DNA from: Abelmoschus esculentus
Taxonomy: Eukaryota; Streptophyta; Magnoliopsida; Malvales; Malvaceae
Direction: 5' to 3'
Length of the DNA stretch: 64,000 nt
Assembly: GCA_035048815.1 (NCBI GenBank)
Contig: JAUCBN010000062.1
Location: forward strand, 444,001 to 508,000
Part shown: piece after piece, positions 35,201 through 47,191 of the stretch
Layout: each line of letters starts with the position of its first letter
Position numbering within the stretch: the stretch's first letter is position 1
The notes under the pieces: generated by a model
Database searches by the model: none
What the model was told of the DNA's origin: nothing
Seen by the model: the letters and a program-made list of their open reading frames with translations, nothing else
Made by a program: the position numbers and the translations under genes

Positions 35201-35893
35201 TAGGTAAACAATACAAGAGAAAATAGAATAAAGCTCACCTCATTTTCAGGAACCAGTGAAATTTGAGCATAAACCTCATCTGTGGAACCCTCAGCCTGCA
35301 AACAAAAACAAACATTTTCATAGAAAATACACACTCAGAGAGAACACAGGTTCCCTTGAAAGTTAAATTAAATCCAAATGGAAAACCCAAAACAAATAAT
35401 AATTAAACCCCACAAAACCAAAAAACAATAATTGAATTGCTTTTAAAAAAACCAAACTTCAAAGCTCTGCCCTTTAAAAAAGTAGCTCTTTTTCTGTTAT
35501 TTTAGCCCCAAAATTTTGAACAAAAACATTCATTAGACACAAGACAATGTAAGAACACACAGGATAAGAGTGACAGTATTCAAAACATGTATAGGTAGCT
35601 AAGCTTACATGGAGCTTCACATCAACAACCCTACAAAACACATGGGGAGGAAGATCATAAGCTGAAACTAAGCCTGAAAAACCTGAATCTTGTTCCAAGT
35701 GTCCCTGAGGGAAGTACACCACAACACTTCCTCTCTTTGGCAAAGATATAAGTGGACCGGCACAAGCATGCCAAAGCTCCAAACAAACTGAAGAGCTAAA
35801 ACCAGGAGCACTTAGCACCGAAGATGGGGATAATGAACCACACGGTGGCGTTTCATCCCCCTCGGTTGTGTTCAGATCGATTAAACACCCCAT
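32266..35893 (-). CDS. Auxin response factor 3 (ETTIN)
   Basis: Nuclear transcription factor for organ polarity and gynoecium patterning. Ten exons on the minus strand: 35893-35609, 35295-35239, 34909-34739, 34603-34519, 34447-34357, 34287-34123, 33979-33860, 33736-33661, 33408-33249 and 33170-32266; 2115 nt, 704 residues. MGCLIDLN start, then LELWHACAGPLISLP; B3 DNA-binding domain at about residues 138-240 (TPHMFCKTLTSSDTSTHGG, SVPRRAAEDCFPP, RGQPRRHLLTTGWSAFV); ARF domain at about 265-350 ending RVSPWEIEPSGS. There is no PB1 domain, as in ETTIN. Two repeats of RVLQGQEI encode the tasiR-ARF sites. The B3 motif normally reading GGFSVPRR is GGLSVPRR. The expected C-terminal RDMLFDIAL-like block appears only in another frame, so the last 14 or so residues are altered. 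A GT donor at the KVS codons with an acceptor near 32235 is an alternative ending. Confidence 0.94.
32914..32934 (-). promoter_or_regulatory. tasiR-ARF target site 2 in ARF3
   Basis: The plus strand reads TTCTTGACCTTGCAAGACC followed by TT, which is the tasiR-ARF sequence with one difference. The ARF3 mRNA from the minus strand is therefore complementary. It encodes the second VLQGQEI. Confidence 0.9.
33106..33126 (-). promoter_or_regulatory. tasiR-ARF target site 1 in ARF3
   Basis: The plus strand reads TTCTTGACCTTGCAAGACC followed by CT. It is the first of two TAS3 tasiR-ARF sites, 192 bases apart, as in Arabidopsis ETTIN, and encodes the first RVLQGQEI. Confidence 0.9.
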
Positions 35894-37396
35894 TGAACAG
35901 TCAAAGAAAAAAAGTAGAGAAGCTTCGGTTTTGGGACTGAAAATGAGCTATGAAGGAGAGCTGGAGAGGGTATTTCATGGCTGCATATTTAGAGACTGGT
36001 TTTCCAAGGTTAAAGAGTGTAACTTTGGCATGAAAAGGGAGAAGCTTTGAGTCAATCCTCCCCTAAAAAAGAAACCGAAAGATAAACCTTTTTTTCTGTA
36101 AGAGTTGATGGGGTTTAATTAAAATTTTAAGAACAACATCAGCTGTGTAAATACATACAATTAGATACGTACATACAAGAGTACAATACATACATGTGGA
36201 GTCTTGTTTTGGAGTATGGAAAAGTAGTTGCTTTTTGAAGTTTTCATTTTTGGGTGTTTCTTGAATGAAAGCTGTACAGCAGAAGCAACAGTGCTGCAAC
36301 AATGCTGCAACAATGCTGCGAGACTGCTGCAAGTGGTGTGTGGCAGACAGAGTGAGAGACAATGAAAGAGAAACCAGATTTTTCTTTATTAATTACATTC
36401 TAATTATGACATACAAAATAAAAGAGTAAAATACCAACTGAATATATATATATATATATTATAGTTGCTTTATATATTGGCTGATATCTAACTGGCCCCT
36501 CCAACTTACCAAAACATCAATCCTGCCCTGCCCTACTAATTATTCTCTGCTTTTATCAGTGTTCTTTTGCACCAATTAAACATTGTTTCTTGAACACTAC
36601 AAGCTATAAGGTTTTTTCCTTCTTGTGTCAATTTCTTGCCTTTGAAATTTTGAGAAAAAAATAAGTGATGGGAATTGTACTAAATCAACCAAACTTGAAA
36701 GAATACCAGAGCTTGCAAGCCATTTTAATTAAAGTGAAGCTTTTTTTTAAAATTATAGTATTAAAGTAATGGTCGTAACAATTTTCAAAATTATAGATCA
36801 AAATTTTTTTTAAAAATTGAAGTGTTTAATCTATATTTATTTTTCAAAAATTTGGGGTCTTAACTATTTAAATTTTTTTTGAGTGATTTAAGGGAAACTT
36901 ATAAATTTATGACAGGGGTTTAATTTAAAAAATAAAAAAATTTGAAAGTTAATATAAATTTCTAAAAATGTGTAGGAGCCAATTTATATTTTTTGAAAAA
37001 TTGAAAGGACTAAGCTATAAAATTTCCAAATTTGGAGGGTCATAACTCACTAATCCCTACGAGGTTCGCCCCTGTATATATTATTCAATACAGGGAAGTC
37101 TATAACCTATATAAGCACAACGAAGGTGGCGCGTGGAACTTGTGAGCGTGGGGGAAGAATAAAAGGTCTTGATCAAAAGAGGGAATGCAATGACTAAAGT
37201 TAAAACCTTTTTCATTTCTGCAGAAGCCAGAGAAACCCTTTCGACTTTGTTCATCATATCAATCATCCTTCAAACACACGCGCCACCGTGCTTTTCTTTT
37301 GCTAACATACGCTCTGTTTCAATGCTCGCCGTACACGTGTATGGTGATGGAGGGCGGTCTTGCTATTATATCATCCTCGCGTGGTCTTTGCTTCTT
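35894..37396. other. ARF3 upstream region
   Basis: Long 5' flank of ARF3. A 12-base unit (CAACAATGCTG-like) is repeated at about 36290-36330 and a (TA)n run lies near 36442-36458. From 36700 to 37060 the sequence is A/T-rich, with phrases typical of old repeats. No gene was recognised. Confidence 0.4.
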
Positions 37397-37765
37397 TGGT
37401 AAACTACATAAATGGTCCTTTGATTATACCTTAATTATCTTTTACATCCTCTGACTATTAAATATTACAAATTGGTTCATTGACTAATTTTTTTGATACA
37501 AAATGGTCTTGTACCGTTAAAAATTTGATGGAAAACTGATGTGGACGTTAACATACTGACTTGGATGACCATGTGACATCCCCAATCTCTATAATCCAAG
37601 TTAGCATATTAACGTTCACATCAATTTTTCGTTAAATTTTTAACGATACAGGACCACTTTGTATCAAAAAAGTTAATCAATAGACCAATTTATAACATTT
37701 GATAATCAGAAAATGTAAAAGATAATTAAGGTATAATCAAGGGATCATTTATATAGTTTATCCTA
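37397..37765. mobile_element. Fold-back MITE with long inverted arms
   Basis: The two halves are reverse complements over about 170 bases each. The left end TGGTAAACTACATAAATGGT mirrors ATCATTTATATAGTTTATCC at the right end. The 7-mer GCTTCTT flanks both sides (37390-37396 and 37766-37772) as a likely target duplication. It is non-coding. Confidence 0.8.
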
Positions 37766-37772
37766 GCTTCTT

Positions 37773-39120
37773 CCTTGCTTCTCCTCGGGAATCCCAAAAT
37801 TTCTCTCTTTCAATACATTGGGTAATTTGCTCTTGTCCCAAATGTTTGGAGAAAGACACGTGGCGGAAGATGTATGGTAATTAGGACCCATATGAAACTT
37901 GCCAAAAAGGGAACTTGACCGGTTTCTGTCCGATTAAAAGATGTTGAATTTTTTATTGAGCCGTTAAAGTTAACACATTTAATACAGGGATAAATTATAC
38001 AGACGGTCATTTAATTATAGAGTTATATCAATTTGGATATTATATTGTTAATTTTAATAATTATATCACATAATATTTAAATGATTCCAATTAAGTTGTT
38101 TGTCATTAAAATCTAATGTAAATGGTAATAAAAAATTATATAATTATATATTTAATCTTTATTATTTATTTATATTATATTGATTTAATTTATAATACTA
38201 ATTAAATTTAATCTGTTTGATTGATTTTATTATTATTTTAATAAAATTTTATTTTAAAACTAAAGCATGGGATAAGTTTTGAGAATAATTCAACTTTATG
38301 TAATAAAGTATACAAATCATGTTATTAAAATATAATTTATGAGAAAAATAAAAAAAGTAAAAATAAAACATAGAGAAGAAAAAATTATATATTAAATTAC
38401 TATACACTTAATATTATTATTAATATACTAATATTTTAATAAAAATATTTTATATATTAATAAATTGTTATAAATTTGTTAACTATCATATAAACTCTGA
38501 ATGTATCATATAATAATATAATATAACATAAAAAATAATTAAAATTCCAAACCTTAAATTTTAATTATAAATTCTAAATTCAAACACATATATTAAAATC
38601 GTTAAAATTTAAATCTTGAAATTATGGTGTTTATAGAAAAAAATTATACCACTATGTATGAGATAACGATTTTTAAAAAAAAATTAAATTCTTATTCGAC
38701 TCGAATTAGTATTCAAGTATATTCGAACATGTTAGGGATGTGTCATGGAATAATCTATTTTTATCCCAAAAGTTTGATTGGGCTTATTTGAACGCCGATA
38801 ATCATTTTCGGCCCAAAGGTTTAGAATCCCCAAATCAAAACCCTATAAATGAAGAAAATTGGCCGAAGATGCCCAGTTTCTAAAATCGCGAATCATTTTT
38901 CTCTGTTTCAGCGCTTATCACAGAGATCTAAATCGCTTTTCAACGTCAAATTTTCGATCCGTTCGACTGTAAACACCGTTGGTCCTTACTGGGTTGATCT
39001 CGGATCAGTGGCGGAGGTGAGACACCGTGTGGAAAATTCATGAATTCGGGTTCTTACTCGATTGATTGCTGATTTTTTCTGAGTGTTTCCAGGTTAAAGT
39101 TAGCTCCCATTACTTACAAC
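37773..39120. other. Intergenic region and SYP61 5' UTR
   Basis: From 38000 to 38720 it is extremely A/T-rich with no features. The SYP61 transcript probably starts near 38830-38880. A 5' UTR intron is likely, from the donor after GCGGAG at 39017 to the acceptor TTTCCAG ending at 39092. Confidence 0.45.
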
Positions 39121-40676
39121 ATGTCTAAAGCTCAAGATCCGTTTTATATCGTCAAAGAAGAGATTCAAGAATCTGTATGTTTGGGTCTTTTCCCTTTTTG
39201 TTTTTTGTTTTTCCTTTTATTTTCCTTCTTTTGGGGATTTTCCATTAGTTGATAATTTGGGTGTTTTGGTTTAGATTGATAAATTGCAATCAAGTTTCCA
39301 CCGATGGGAGAGGATTCGTCCTGACGAGGAAGAACGAGTACATCTCTCGAAAGAGTTATTTGCTAATTGTGAGAGCATTGAGTGGCAGGTATTTGAATTT
39401 TTTTTAAAAGTTTTCCCACTACGTTTGGATTGGATTATTGGAATGGGAAAAGAATTCTATGTTAGAATGATGTGTTTATCTATTAATCGAACAAATTTTT
39501 TCCAAATCGGCATTGCTAAAATGATTACTTTCTTGATAGGAAGGTAGATGAGTTGGACAAGGCAATTTCTGTGGCAGCTAGGGATCCATCATGGTATGGT
39601 ATTGATGAAGCGGAACTTGAAAGCTGAAGGAGATGGACCAGCAATGCCCGAACTCAGGTAACATCTTTATGGTTTCTAAATATTATCAAAGACTGGATAT
39701 TTCAGTAATGTTTATGTGCTAAATAGTGCAGTGCCAGTTTTTTATATCCTGTTATTATAATTTGATGGAATTTTCGATGCGTGAAAATTTAGGATTTTGT
39801 AACACATGGTGAATCTTAGTCTCATATGTTGTCGGTTATGGATCCCTTTTTAAGGTGTGTTTTGTATGATCAGGTGGGAAATGTGAAGAAAGCTGTTGTA
39901 GCCGGAAAAGAAATTGGTAATACTGCAAGTGGGATGCACCGAGAATTGATGAGATTGCCGAATTCTCATCCGTCTGATAGATCCAACCTGTATAGTGCGG
40001 AAGATAATGATGACTTTATAGCATCAGAATCAGATAGACAAATGCTTCTCATAAAGTAGAGTTTTCTTTGCTGCATTTGTTTCATCAACATGCTTCCTTG
40101 TCCGATTTTCGAAGTTTTTTTTTATTGTTTATCAATTGATGGTTGTAGGCAGCAGGATGAGGAGTTGGATGAGCTTAGTGCTAGCGTTGAGAGAATAGGA
40201 GGTGTCGGTCTTACTATACATGAAGAACTTCTTGCACAGGTGAGAACTTGTATTTTCTCTGTATTTCACCTGCCTCAATGGCTTTTGTTGACCATATACC
40301 AAAGCTTAAAACTATCATAGTCGAAATGTTCGTATTGCTAATATTTGAATCCCTTGGATTTTCAGGAGAAGATAATAGATGATTTAGGCAATGAAATGGA
40401 TAGCACATCAAACCGATTGGATTTTGTTCAGGTGATTCCCTCAATGCAATTACATACATCCTATCTATATGATCTGAAAGTAACATATTCAAGTGTTTGC
40501 CAACTTGAACTTGTCTTGAATTGTTAGTTTGATAAAAAAAATCCCTCATTTTTTTTTTCTTACAGAAAAAGGTAGCTATGGTTATGAAGAAGGCCAGTGC
40601 TAAGGGACAGTGGATGATGATATTGTTTTTGCTAGTTTTGTTCATTATTCTATTCATTCTGGTCTTCTTCACTTGA
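39121..40676 (+). CDS. Syntaxin of plants 61 (Qc-SNARE), carries an in-frame TGA
   Basis: SYP61 is a trans-Golgi/early endosome Qc-SNARE needed for secretion and osmotic-stress tolerance. Seven exons: 39121-39174, 39275-39388, 39544-39657, 39874-40055, 40149-40239, 40366-40431 and 40566-40676; total 732 nt, 243 codons before the stop. The N-terminal syntaxin-6 domain runs from about residue 4 to 100 (DPFYIVKEEIQESIDKLQS). The SNARE helix follows (about 148-210, RQMLLIKQQDEELDELSASV) and a C-terminal membrane anchor (WMMILFLLVLFIILFILVFF). In exon 3 the codon at 39625-39627 is TGA where homologues have Arg, in ELES-stop-RRWTSNARTQ. The same frame continues correctly on both sides and no alternative splice avoids it. 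Either the gene is null here or the base is a sequence error or allele. Confidence 0.88.
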
Positions 40677-42264
40677 GACCGGAGAGAAGGGTTAGTCTCA
40701 TTTTCTTCATATGCCGAAGAGGTCCGTTATTCGAAATAAACCATGGGAGTTGTACAAATTAGAGTTGTGTTGATGGTGATCTTTATTGACGATGAGAATG
40801 AAGAAAATTATGTGGTGTGTTTTTGAAGAATTGTTGAACTTGGTTAGGATTACATGTAAGACAGGCATATATTGTTATTGTTTGTCTATTATGTCTTGCT
40901 AATGGCATGTGGCATGACATTTTTTGTTTAGCTTTGTGTTCTTATTTAAGATCCTATCGAAAAAAAAAACAACTATGAACCATAGTGTCCAATAGTATTT
41001 GGGGTCATATTCTAGCTATTTTTATTAAGATCGGTCTATAATATAGTGTCATTATTTGGTCATCTTTAACCGTATGGAGTGTGTAAAATTCAACTTGATT
41101 CGAAAAAATTAAAAATTTCGAACTCAAGTCGATGTAAAAATATTCGATTTGAGTTGGTTCAAATTATAAAATTATAATTTGACTGGTATTTTTTTAGTAT
41201 AAAGCTTGAATTATAAAATAATACTTTTTTATAATTAATGGATTGATTTTTAAGTTTGACTGCTCTTTGACGTTATTTTATATATGTATATTGCATATAA
41301 AAATATAAAGATATAAAAAGTTGTTTAAATTAGAATAAATAGAATTGTTATATTATATTCACGGTGGAAAATCAAGTTCACATGTTGGGTTATTTAAGGA
41401 TTTAGGGTTTATAGATTATAAGTTTAGGTTGTAGGATTTTATGATTAAAAATTTATAAAAAGGGTGTTTAGGTTGTAGGATTTTATGATTAAAAATTTAT
41501 AAAAAGGGTTTAGGGTTTAGTTTTGGATAGAATTTCAGTTTTAAAAATATACTTGTATAATTTTTTATACCGATAACATTAAATACTCACCCTTACAAAT
41601 ATTTATGTTTAAAGTTCAACATAGATTCAAGCTATTTGAAGTAATTCAAATTTTATAAAATTAAATGAAATTTTTTAAAATAAAATTTAAATTATAAAAT
41701 ATTTTTTTATTTTACCCAATCGAATGCTCATATTTTAAGTTAATAAAAGTATTGATTTGAATTAATCATTTTGACAGTTTTTTAATTGACAAAAGTTTTT
41801 GTTCTTAAATTGTGATAGGTAATTTAGCTGGTGTTGATTATTGGATTACTTAAATTATATTGAACTATAATATTGCGATTAAATTAACTTGAAATATTTA
41901 GTTTTAGTAGTGGTTTTATTTAAATATTATATAAAAGTAAAAAAATATATCAAAACACTTTTAAGATCCCATCTGATATTTAATTAGTTTTTAAATAAGT
42001 TGATATTTAATTAATTTTTGAGACCAACTTAATTAAGAATTAATTTTATGATATAATATAAGTGGTTGGATGCCAATTAAGTAAAGGAAAAGTTTAGAGG
42101 TACCAAAAGTGTTAAGTTTAGGGGGTAAAGTGTGAATTAACCCAAAAAAGTACCCTAAAGAATTATACCCCGATTTTGAATTTTCTGCCTCTTTCGAAAA
42201 CCCTAGGGCTAAGAAGAGCCACCGTTCGTGTTCGTTTGACGATTTTGTTTCTCTGTTGTTAGCA
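40677..42264. other. Intergenic AT-rich region
   Basis: First 300 bases are SYP61 3' UTR. From about 41070 to 41600 the sequence resembles a decayed copy of the hAT-type element at 49141 (GAGTGTGTAAAATTC near the left, ATACTCACCCTTA near the right). A 44-bp tandem duplication lies at 41422-41508. The last 100 bases are the promoter and 5' UTR of the next gene. Confidence 0.4.
41422..41508. repeat. 44-bp tandem duplication
   Basis: A unit beginning GTTTAGGTTGTAGGATTTTA occurs at 41422 and again at 41466, with both copies essentially identical through ATAAAAAGGG. Confidence 0.9.
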
Positions 42265-43786
42265 ATGGGGAGAGGGAAATTCAAGGCAAAGCCCACCGGT
42301 CAACGCCACTTCTCTACTCCTGAAGAGATGCGTATGATTTCTTCTTCTTCTTCTTTTAAAGTTTTCGATTTTAATGTTTGTTTTTATCTGTATTCCCCGA
42401 ACTATCCGATTAAAAGCAAAATTTTCACTTCTTTTGATTTGGTTTAGTAGGACTTACTGAAGCATGTACGCAGTTAGTTTATCATTGACAAAGATAGTTG
42501 AAATTGCAGAGTTGCTATTCAAATTTGTGAAATTTTGATTTTGTTGAGTAGTTTTTGTGCTTAATCTGGTATTATCTGTTTAAAGTAAATTTTAGGTTAA
42601 GTATAATGCTAGTAGTAATGGCTGCCGTTGATAATTAGGATTAGAGTTAAGATGTGCTATTTCTTCTGAAATCAATTTTGCTAGTACACTGCCTGAATGA
42701 ACCATTTTTTTCTTTTTCTGATTATTTCCCACTGTGTTTTTGCAGTTGCTAGTACCTCGACTCGTCCCCGCAGTTTTAAGCGAGTATGCTCTCTCATTTT
42801 TTGATGCACTCACACATGTATCGTAGTTATGTATGTTCTAAAACTATAAGAACTCATTCTTTACTCTCTAATGTTGTTAGCAAGAAGCTGAATACAATGA
42901 GGAAGAAGAAACCGAGGAAGAATCTGGACAGGAGTCTGAAGAAGAATCTGATGACGGAACTGACGTAAGATTATCACAACTGGGTTTCTATGTGCCGGGT
43001 TCTTCTTTCTTTTTTTTGCATTTGAATGACTTGGAAATCTGAAACATTTCTTATTGCCAACCAATAGCAAAAGCGCAAGGGAACTCAAGGTGTGATTGAG
43101 GTCAACAACCCTAATTTGGTGAAGCCAAAGAACATGAAAGCTAGAGATCTCGATGTTAGTTTCACGAAATCTCCTTGTAAATTTTTTCGGTGATTGTATG
43201 TTATTGTTATTAATGCCGTATGTTTTGATTTTATTCGCTCTCATGTGTAGGCTGGTAAGACTACTGAACTTTCAAGGCGTGAAAGGTTTGTAAATTTATC
43301 CTATTTCTTATTCTTACAAACTCTGATTTCGGTACTTTTAAGTCACAAGTCATGGTTTTTATGCAAATGCTCCATCGTATTGAATTTTCTCTAATTGTTT
43401 ATAGGGAGGAACTAGAAAAGCAGAGAGCCCATGAACGATACATGAGGCTGCAAGAGCAGGGGAAAACAGAACAAGCAAGGAAAGATTTGGGTAAGTCAAC
43501 CAGATATTGCTCTGTGCAAAGATAAGGGGTTATTTCCTGTGGGGTTTAGTGTACTGCCATTTTCATGACTAACTTGGAATTGTGGAAATGCAGACCGCCT
43601 AGCCCTTATCCGTCAACAGAGAGAAGAAGCTGCTAGAAAACGAGAGGAAGAGAAAGCCGGTAAGAATTTGGAGCCACAACTATTATTTCCCAGCTTTTTT
43701 TTTTTTTGACTTGTTGAGATCGATAAACATATATGCTTGAATTTGTTTCAGCGAGGGAGCAGAAGAAGGTCCAAGCTCGAAAATGA
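42265..43786 (+). CDS. 28 kDa heat- and acid-stable phosphoprotein-like (PDAP1/PP28 family)
   Basis: Small highly charged protein of the PP28/PDAP1 family, a casein kinase substrate in animals with an unclear role in plants. Eight exons: 42265-42331, 42746-42783, 42881-42964, 43068-43154, 43251-43285, 43405-43490, 43594-43659 and 43752-43786; total 498 nt, 165 residues, near the family size. It starts MGRGKFKAKPTGQRHFS, then an acidic stretch (EEEETEEESGQESEEESDD) and the family core (GVIEVNNPNLVKPKNMKARD). A Lys/Arg/Glu helix follows (LSRREREELEKQRAHERYM; RLALIRQQREEAARKREEEK), ending KKVQARK. Ser-Glu sites in the acidic region suit casein kinase II. Every intron has GT-AG borders. Confidence 0.92.
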
Positions 43787-44618
43787 CATTCCTTTTAGTT
43801 GCAAAGCTTCATATACATCAAGTGTTTCTTCCAATAGATGATTATACGTGTGTTTTCTACAATTTAGCTAGCAGTTGGTTTATATTGAAAGATTCTTTTT
43901 TATGTTAGAATGTGATGGTTACAACTCATTACTCATGGATATTGTCTCCCCATTTGGTGGAACATAATTTGATAATTATATTTATGTTTTTGAATTAAAA
44001 ATGATTTCTTTTATGATCTGCTAGTTTTACCTACTGTTATGTGATCATAATCAAAGACTTGTTCTCAAATCTCAACAACAGCAAAAGAACCTGGTTTTGA
44101 TCATCTGGTTTTTCCGGTGTTCGGTAGCCAAATCGAGACTGGTTGAACCTTTAATCCAAATCGAGACCGGTTGAACCTTTAATCGGAACTGTGTTTTTCC
44201 CACCATCACAAAACTCGAATGTGAGACTTTGCTTATTTGAGACATGACATGGGTTCTTTAAACAGAGAAGAGCTTTGATTTTCCAATGTCATATTCCCCC
44301 TACCATTAAAGGCAAAATGCACAACATTTGGGGTTTCCACAAAAGACCAATACTCGAGCAATGTTTCAAAACAAGCTGAATTTTGTTAAATTTATGGTGG
44401 TTTTGCACTTAAAAGACAATGGATTAAGAAGGAAACAATAGCAAAATGTCTGAAATTAACCCCCAAAAATAACCTATAGTTCAAGCTAACATTGACAAGT
44501 AGTGCTTAGCATGTTCCAAATCACAATATCAACGGTTTGATACCTTGTTGATGTTCGCTTTCTATGCTATCAGCGAAGCTTCTATGCAGATATCAAATCT
44601 CGACTTTATCCACCATGC
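43787..44618. other. 3' flanks of two convergent genes
   Basis: Contains the 3' UTR of the PDAP1-like gene and, from about 44250, the 3' UTR of the RABA1 gene. A 28-bp unit beginning CCAAATCGAGAC is repeated in tandem at 44128-44155 and 44156-44183. Confidence 0.5.
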
Positions 44619-45874
44619 TTAACCGGAGCAACAACCGGCTCCTTTCACGGCCGATACATCATCTTTTGTTCCTATGTCGATTGTCCTGCCTTTAGGCATA
44701 GACGATGGGTCATCTCCTACACCGAGAGTTTTCTTGCTTACGACACGATAAATCTGGGCCAGCACTTGTGTAAACGCATCCTCAACATTCAAAGACTCTA
44801 GTGCAGATGTTTCCATGAAGAAGGTGTTCTCTTGTTCGGCGAAAGCTTTGGCATCTTCTGCAGAAACCGCTCGCAGGTGACGCAGGTCTGCCTTGTTCCC
44901 CACTAACATAATCACAATGGAGGCATCGGTGTGACCCCTAAGTTCCTTCATCCACCTTTCTACGTTTTCGAAAGTAACATGTCGGGTGACGTCGTAGACT
45001 AGTAAAGCACCAACAGCACCACGGTAGTATGCACTGGTTATCGCACGATATCTTTGGCAAAAAGAGATCAAACAAAGAAATTAGATGAATATTTCCTAGA
45101 GATTCAACCAAATTCAAATGCAGAAAGAACAAATGGAAAACCCTTCATGATATACTTGAAAAAGGGTGTCTAGACCAGTCATCTATCACACATTGTAACT
45201 CTGGTTTCAACTTTCAAGAAACAATCAATATTGATTCAATTGATGTAGTATTCATTAACATCTTGACAAATATCATGATTCGAATCTCACCGGACGGATA
45301 ATTTGGTGGGAAACATGTAACTATCGATATCAGCATACTATGAAACCGATGACATAATGTCATGATTCGAATCTCTCTTCCGTCTTTGGTAATGGCTAAG
45401 TCTAATTTATAAAAAAAATATGCAACTAAAGGAAAAACACCTAAGAAAGCATTGAAACAGAATGGATAACCGAGAAGAATTTCTATATAATGGCAATGAA
45501 TTCTCATAAATTTCCAATTCTGTAAGATTCCAGCATTACCAAAACCAGGATCAAATGATCCAAACATTCAAAACAAGCAAAAAGAAAGCATAAACATTCA
45601 AAACCCAGATTAAGATCTGCCAAGAAAATAATGAGAAACAAAAGAACAAAAACCTTTCTTGTCCAGCAGTGTCCCAAATCTGAGCTTTAATGACCTTATC
45701 ATCGACACGAATGCTACGGGTTGCGAATTCGACCCCAATGGTGGACTTAGATTCAAGGCTGAACTCGTTCTTTGTAAATCTAGACAAAAGGTTGGATTTC
45801 CCAACACCTGAATCACCAATCAGGACAACCTTAAACAAGTAATCGTAGTCATCATCGGCTCTGTAAGCTCCCAT
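44619..45874 (-). CDS. Rab GTPase of the RABA1 subclass
   Basis: RAB11-type small GTPase acting in trans-Golgi/recycling endosome to plasma membrane traffic. Two exons, 45874-45654 and 45051-44619, joined inside the Arg codon of QERYRAI, give 654 nt or 217 residues. All G motifs are present: GDSGVGKS (P-loop), STIGVEFATRS (switch I), WDTAGQERYRA (switch II), GNKADL and ETSALE. The C-terminus VKGAGCCSG carries the twin cysteines for geranylgeranylation. The N-terminus MGAYRADDDYDYLFKVVLIG and the tail are those of RABA1 members (RABA1d/e/f type). The intron position after QER is the standard RABA intron. Confidence 0.94.
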
Positions 45875-46602
45875 TCCTCTCTTACCTTGTCCAATGCTGT
45901 CTCTGAATATGTTATAATGTTATTTTTATGTGTTTGGAAGAAACAGTGTTAACCTCTTTTCATTGTTTTTTCCTATAGAAAATGCTTGTTTAGAATCAGG
46001 GTTAGCAACTTTTTTATATGAAATATGCCTTTTTAAACCACAGTTAGAGTTAATATATTTGTATAATTATCATTAATATAACTAAATTCTATAATTAATA
46101 CATACGTATAGCTAAAGTCTTTTTCGACTGTTACAAAAATGATTACTTTGCTCGTTTCACTAACATATAGGGATATGTAGAGTAATTTCCCTAACAAGTT
46201 CCTTGTCTTGGAAGTAACTGCTCCTACCATCTTCTTTAGCTCCTTTCCCTGCTCACCAAGTTTTCATTCAAATTCTCAGCACTAGTTGGAACGATATCCA
46301 GGAACGTTTGTGTCTCGACTCGAGAGGAAACCTCGGGTTTTGTCACGCGAGCATCGTGAGAAGAAAAGCGATATTGTGTTCTTCGGTCACCCCATTGTCC
46401 TTCAGAAGGAGTGCTTTGCTTGTGTCCAAGAACTTCCCTTTTTACAACCATGGTGCCATTGGAGAGGGACACTTAAGGATGATGAAGCCTTGAGGAAACT
46501 ATTGGGTGTCTAGAGAGAGTAGTATCGGTTTGTGTTCATGACTACAACACAAACTCCACCCCAAAAAGTGATAGTACCTTGTTGGTTGACAGACGGTGAT
46601 AC
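45875..46602. other. Intergenic region between RABA1 and a ROP relic
   Basis: Contains the RABA1 promoter and 5' UTR. At 46230-46510 both strands have open frames of 60-78 codons without recognisable homology. They may be coding relics belonging with the ROP fragment just downstream, but I cannot assign them. Confidence 0.35.
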
Positions 46603-46701
46603 GGTTAGAAAAGTGTTGCTGGTGTATGAAATGAGCATGCAAGTCTTCCCCAAGGCTTCATCCCCGACCGTAACGCACTTGATGAATCTTGCTTTGCTCA
46701 T
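46603..46701 (-). pseudogene. ROP/RAC small GTPase exon 1 relic
   Basis: The minus strand reads 33 residues closely matching exon 1 of plant ROP GTPases (MSKARFIKCVTVGD, then KTCMLISYTSNTF). It ends at a possible GT donor, where the next ROP exon should supply the switch I sequence. No such exon was found on the minus strand downstream. The P-loop is altered: ROPs have GDGAVGKT, here GDEALGKT, so the conserved Gly is Glu. It is most likely a truncated, decaying duplicate. Confidence 0.7.
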
Positions 46702-47002
46702 CTATTTTGTGTTGAATGAGTCTTAATTCGATTCCTGCAGATTCTGTTCGAGACATGGTTCGAATTTTTATTTGAGCATCCAACACCAATAGACCTACCT
46801 ATATTGTCTTTACCAATGACCTAACCTTGTTGTATACAATTTATGAATTCAGAACTTATAATTCATTTCATCGATTAATCGATTAAGTTTAGTTCGATTG
46901 ATAGAATCACAAATTAGTGTTCAGAAGAGAACACCAAGCTCTCTAGATAATCACCCCCAGATCCTGGAACTCAAATATATCATATGATTCATATCCAATA
47001 TC

Positions 47003-47191
47003 TTAAACCACCTCTGCAACTCTTGCCATGCTCTTCATTGCAGCCTGTTCCAGCATCACAAACTCGCTGTTTTCTTCTCGATCTCGAGACCCTCGTTTTC
47101 AATCGTCGGTGAAGCTTTCGACGATGCCGAGACCAGTGCTGCAAGTAGGACCAGTTTTGGTGTCATCAATACCCGTAGCCTTAGCAATCAT
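47003..47191 (-). pseudogene. Unrecognised 62-codon coding relic with one internal stop
   Basis: The minus strand reads from ATG at 47191 in a single frame (MIAKATGIDDTKTGPTCSTG, GIVESFTDD, then TGA, then RDREENSEFVMLEQAAMKSM, ARVAEVV) to TAA at 47003. The composition on both sides of the TGA looks coding and the frame is shared, which suggests a nonsense mutation in the last exon of a former gene. I do not recognise the family. Confidence 0.35.

Noticed and set aside
46286..46513. Plus-strand 75-codon ORF next to the ROP relic
   Set aside because: No recognisable domain, and the opposite strand is equally open; it cannot be supported as a gene.
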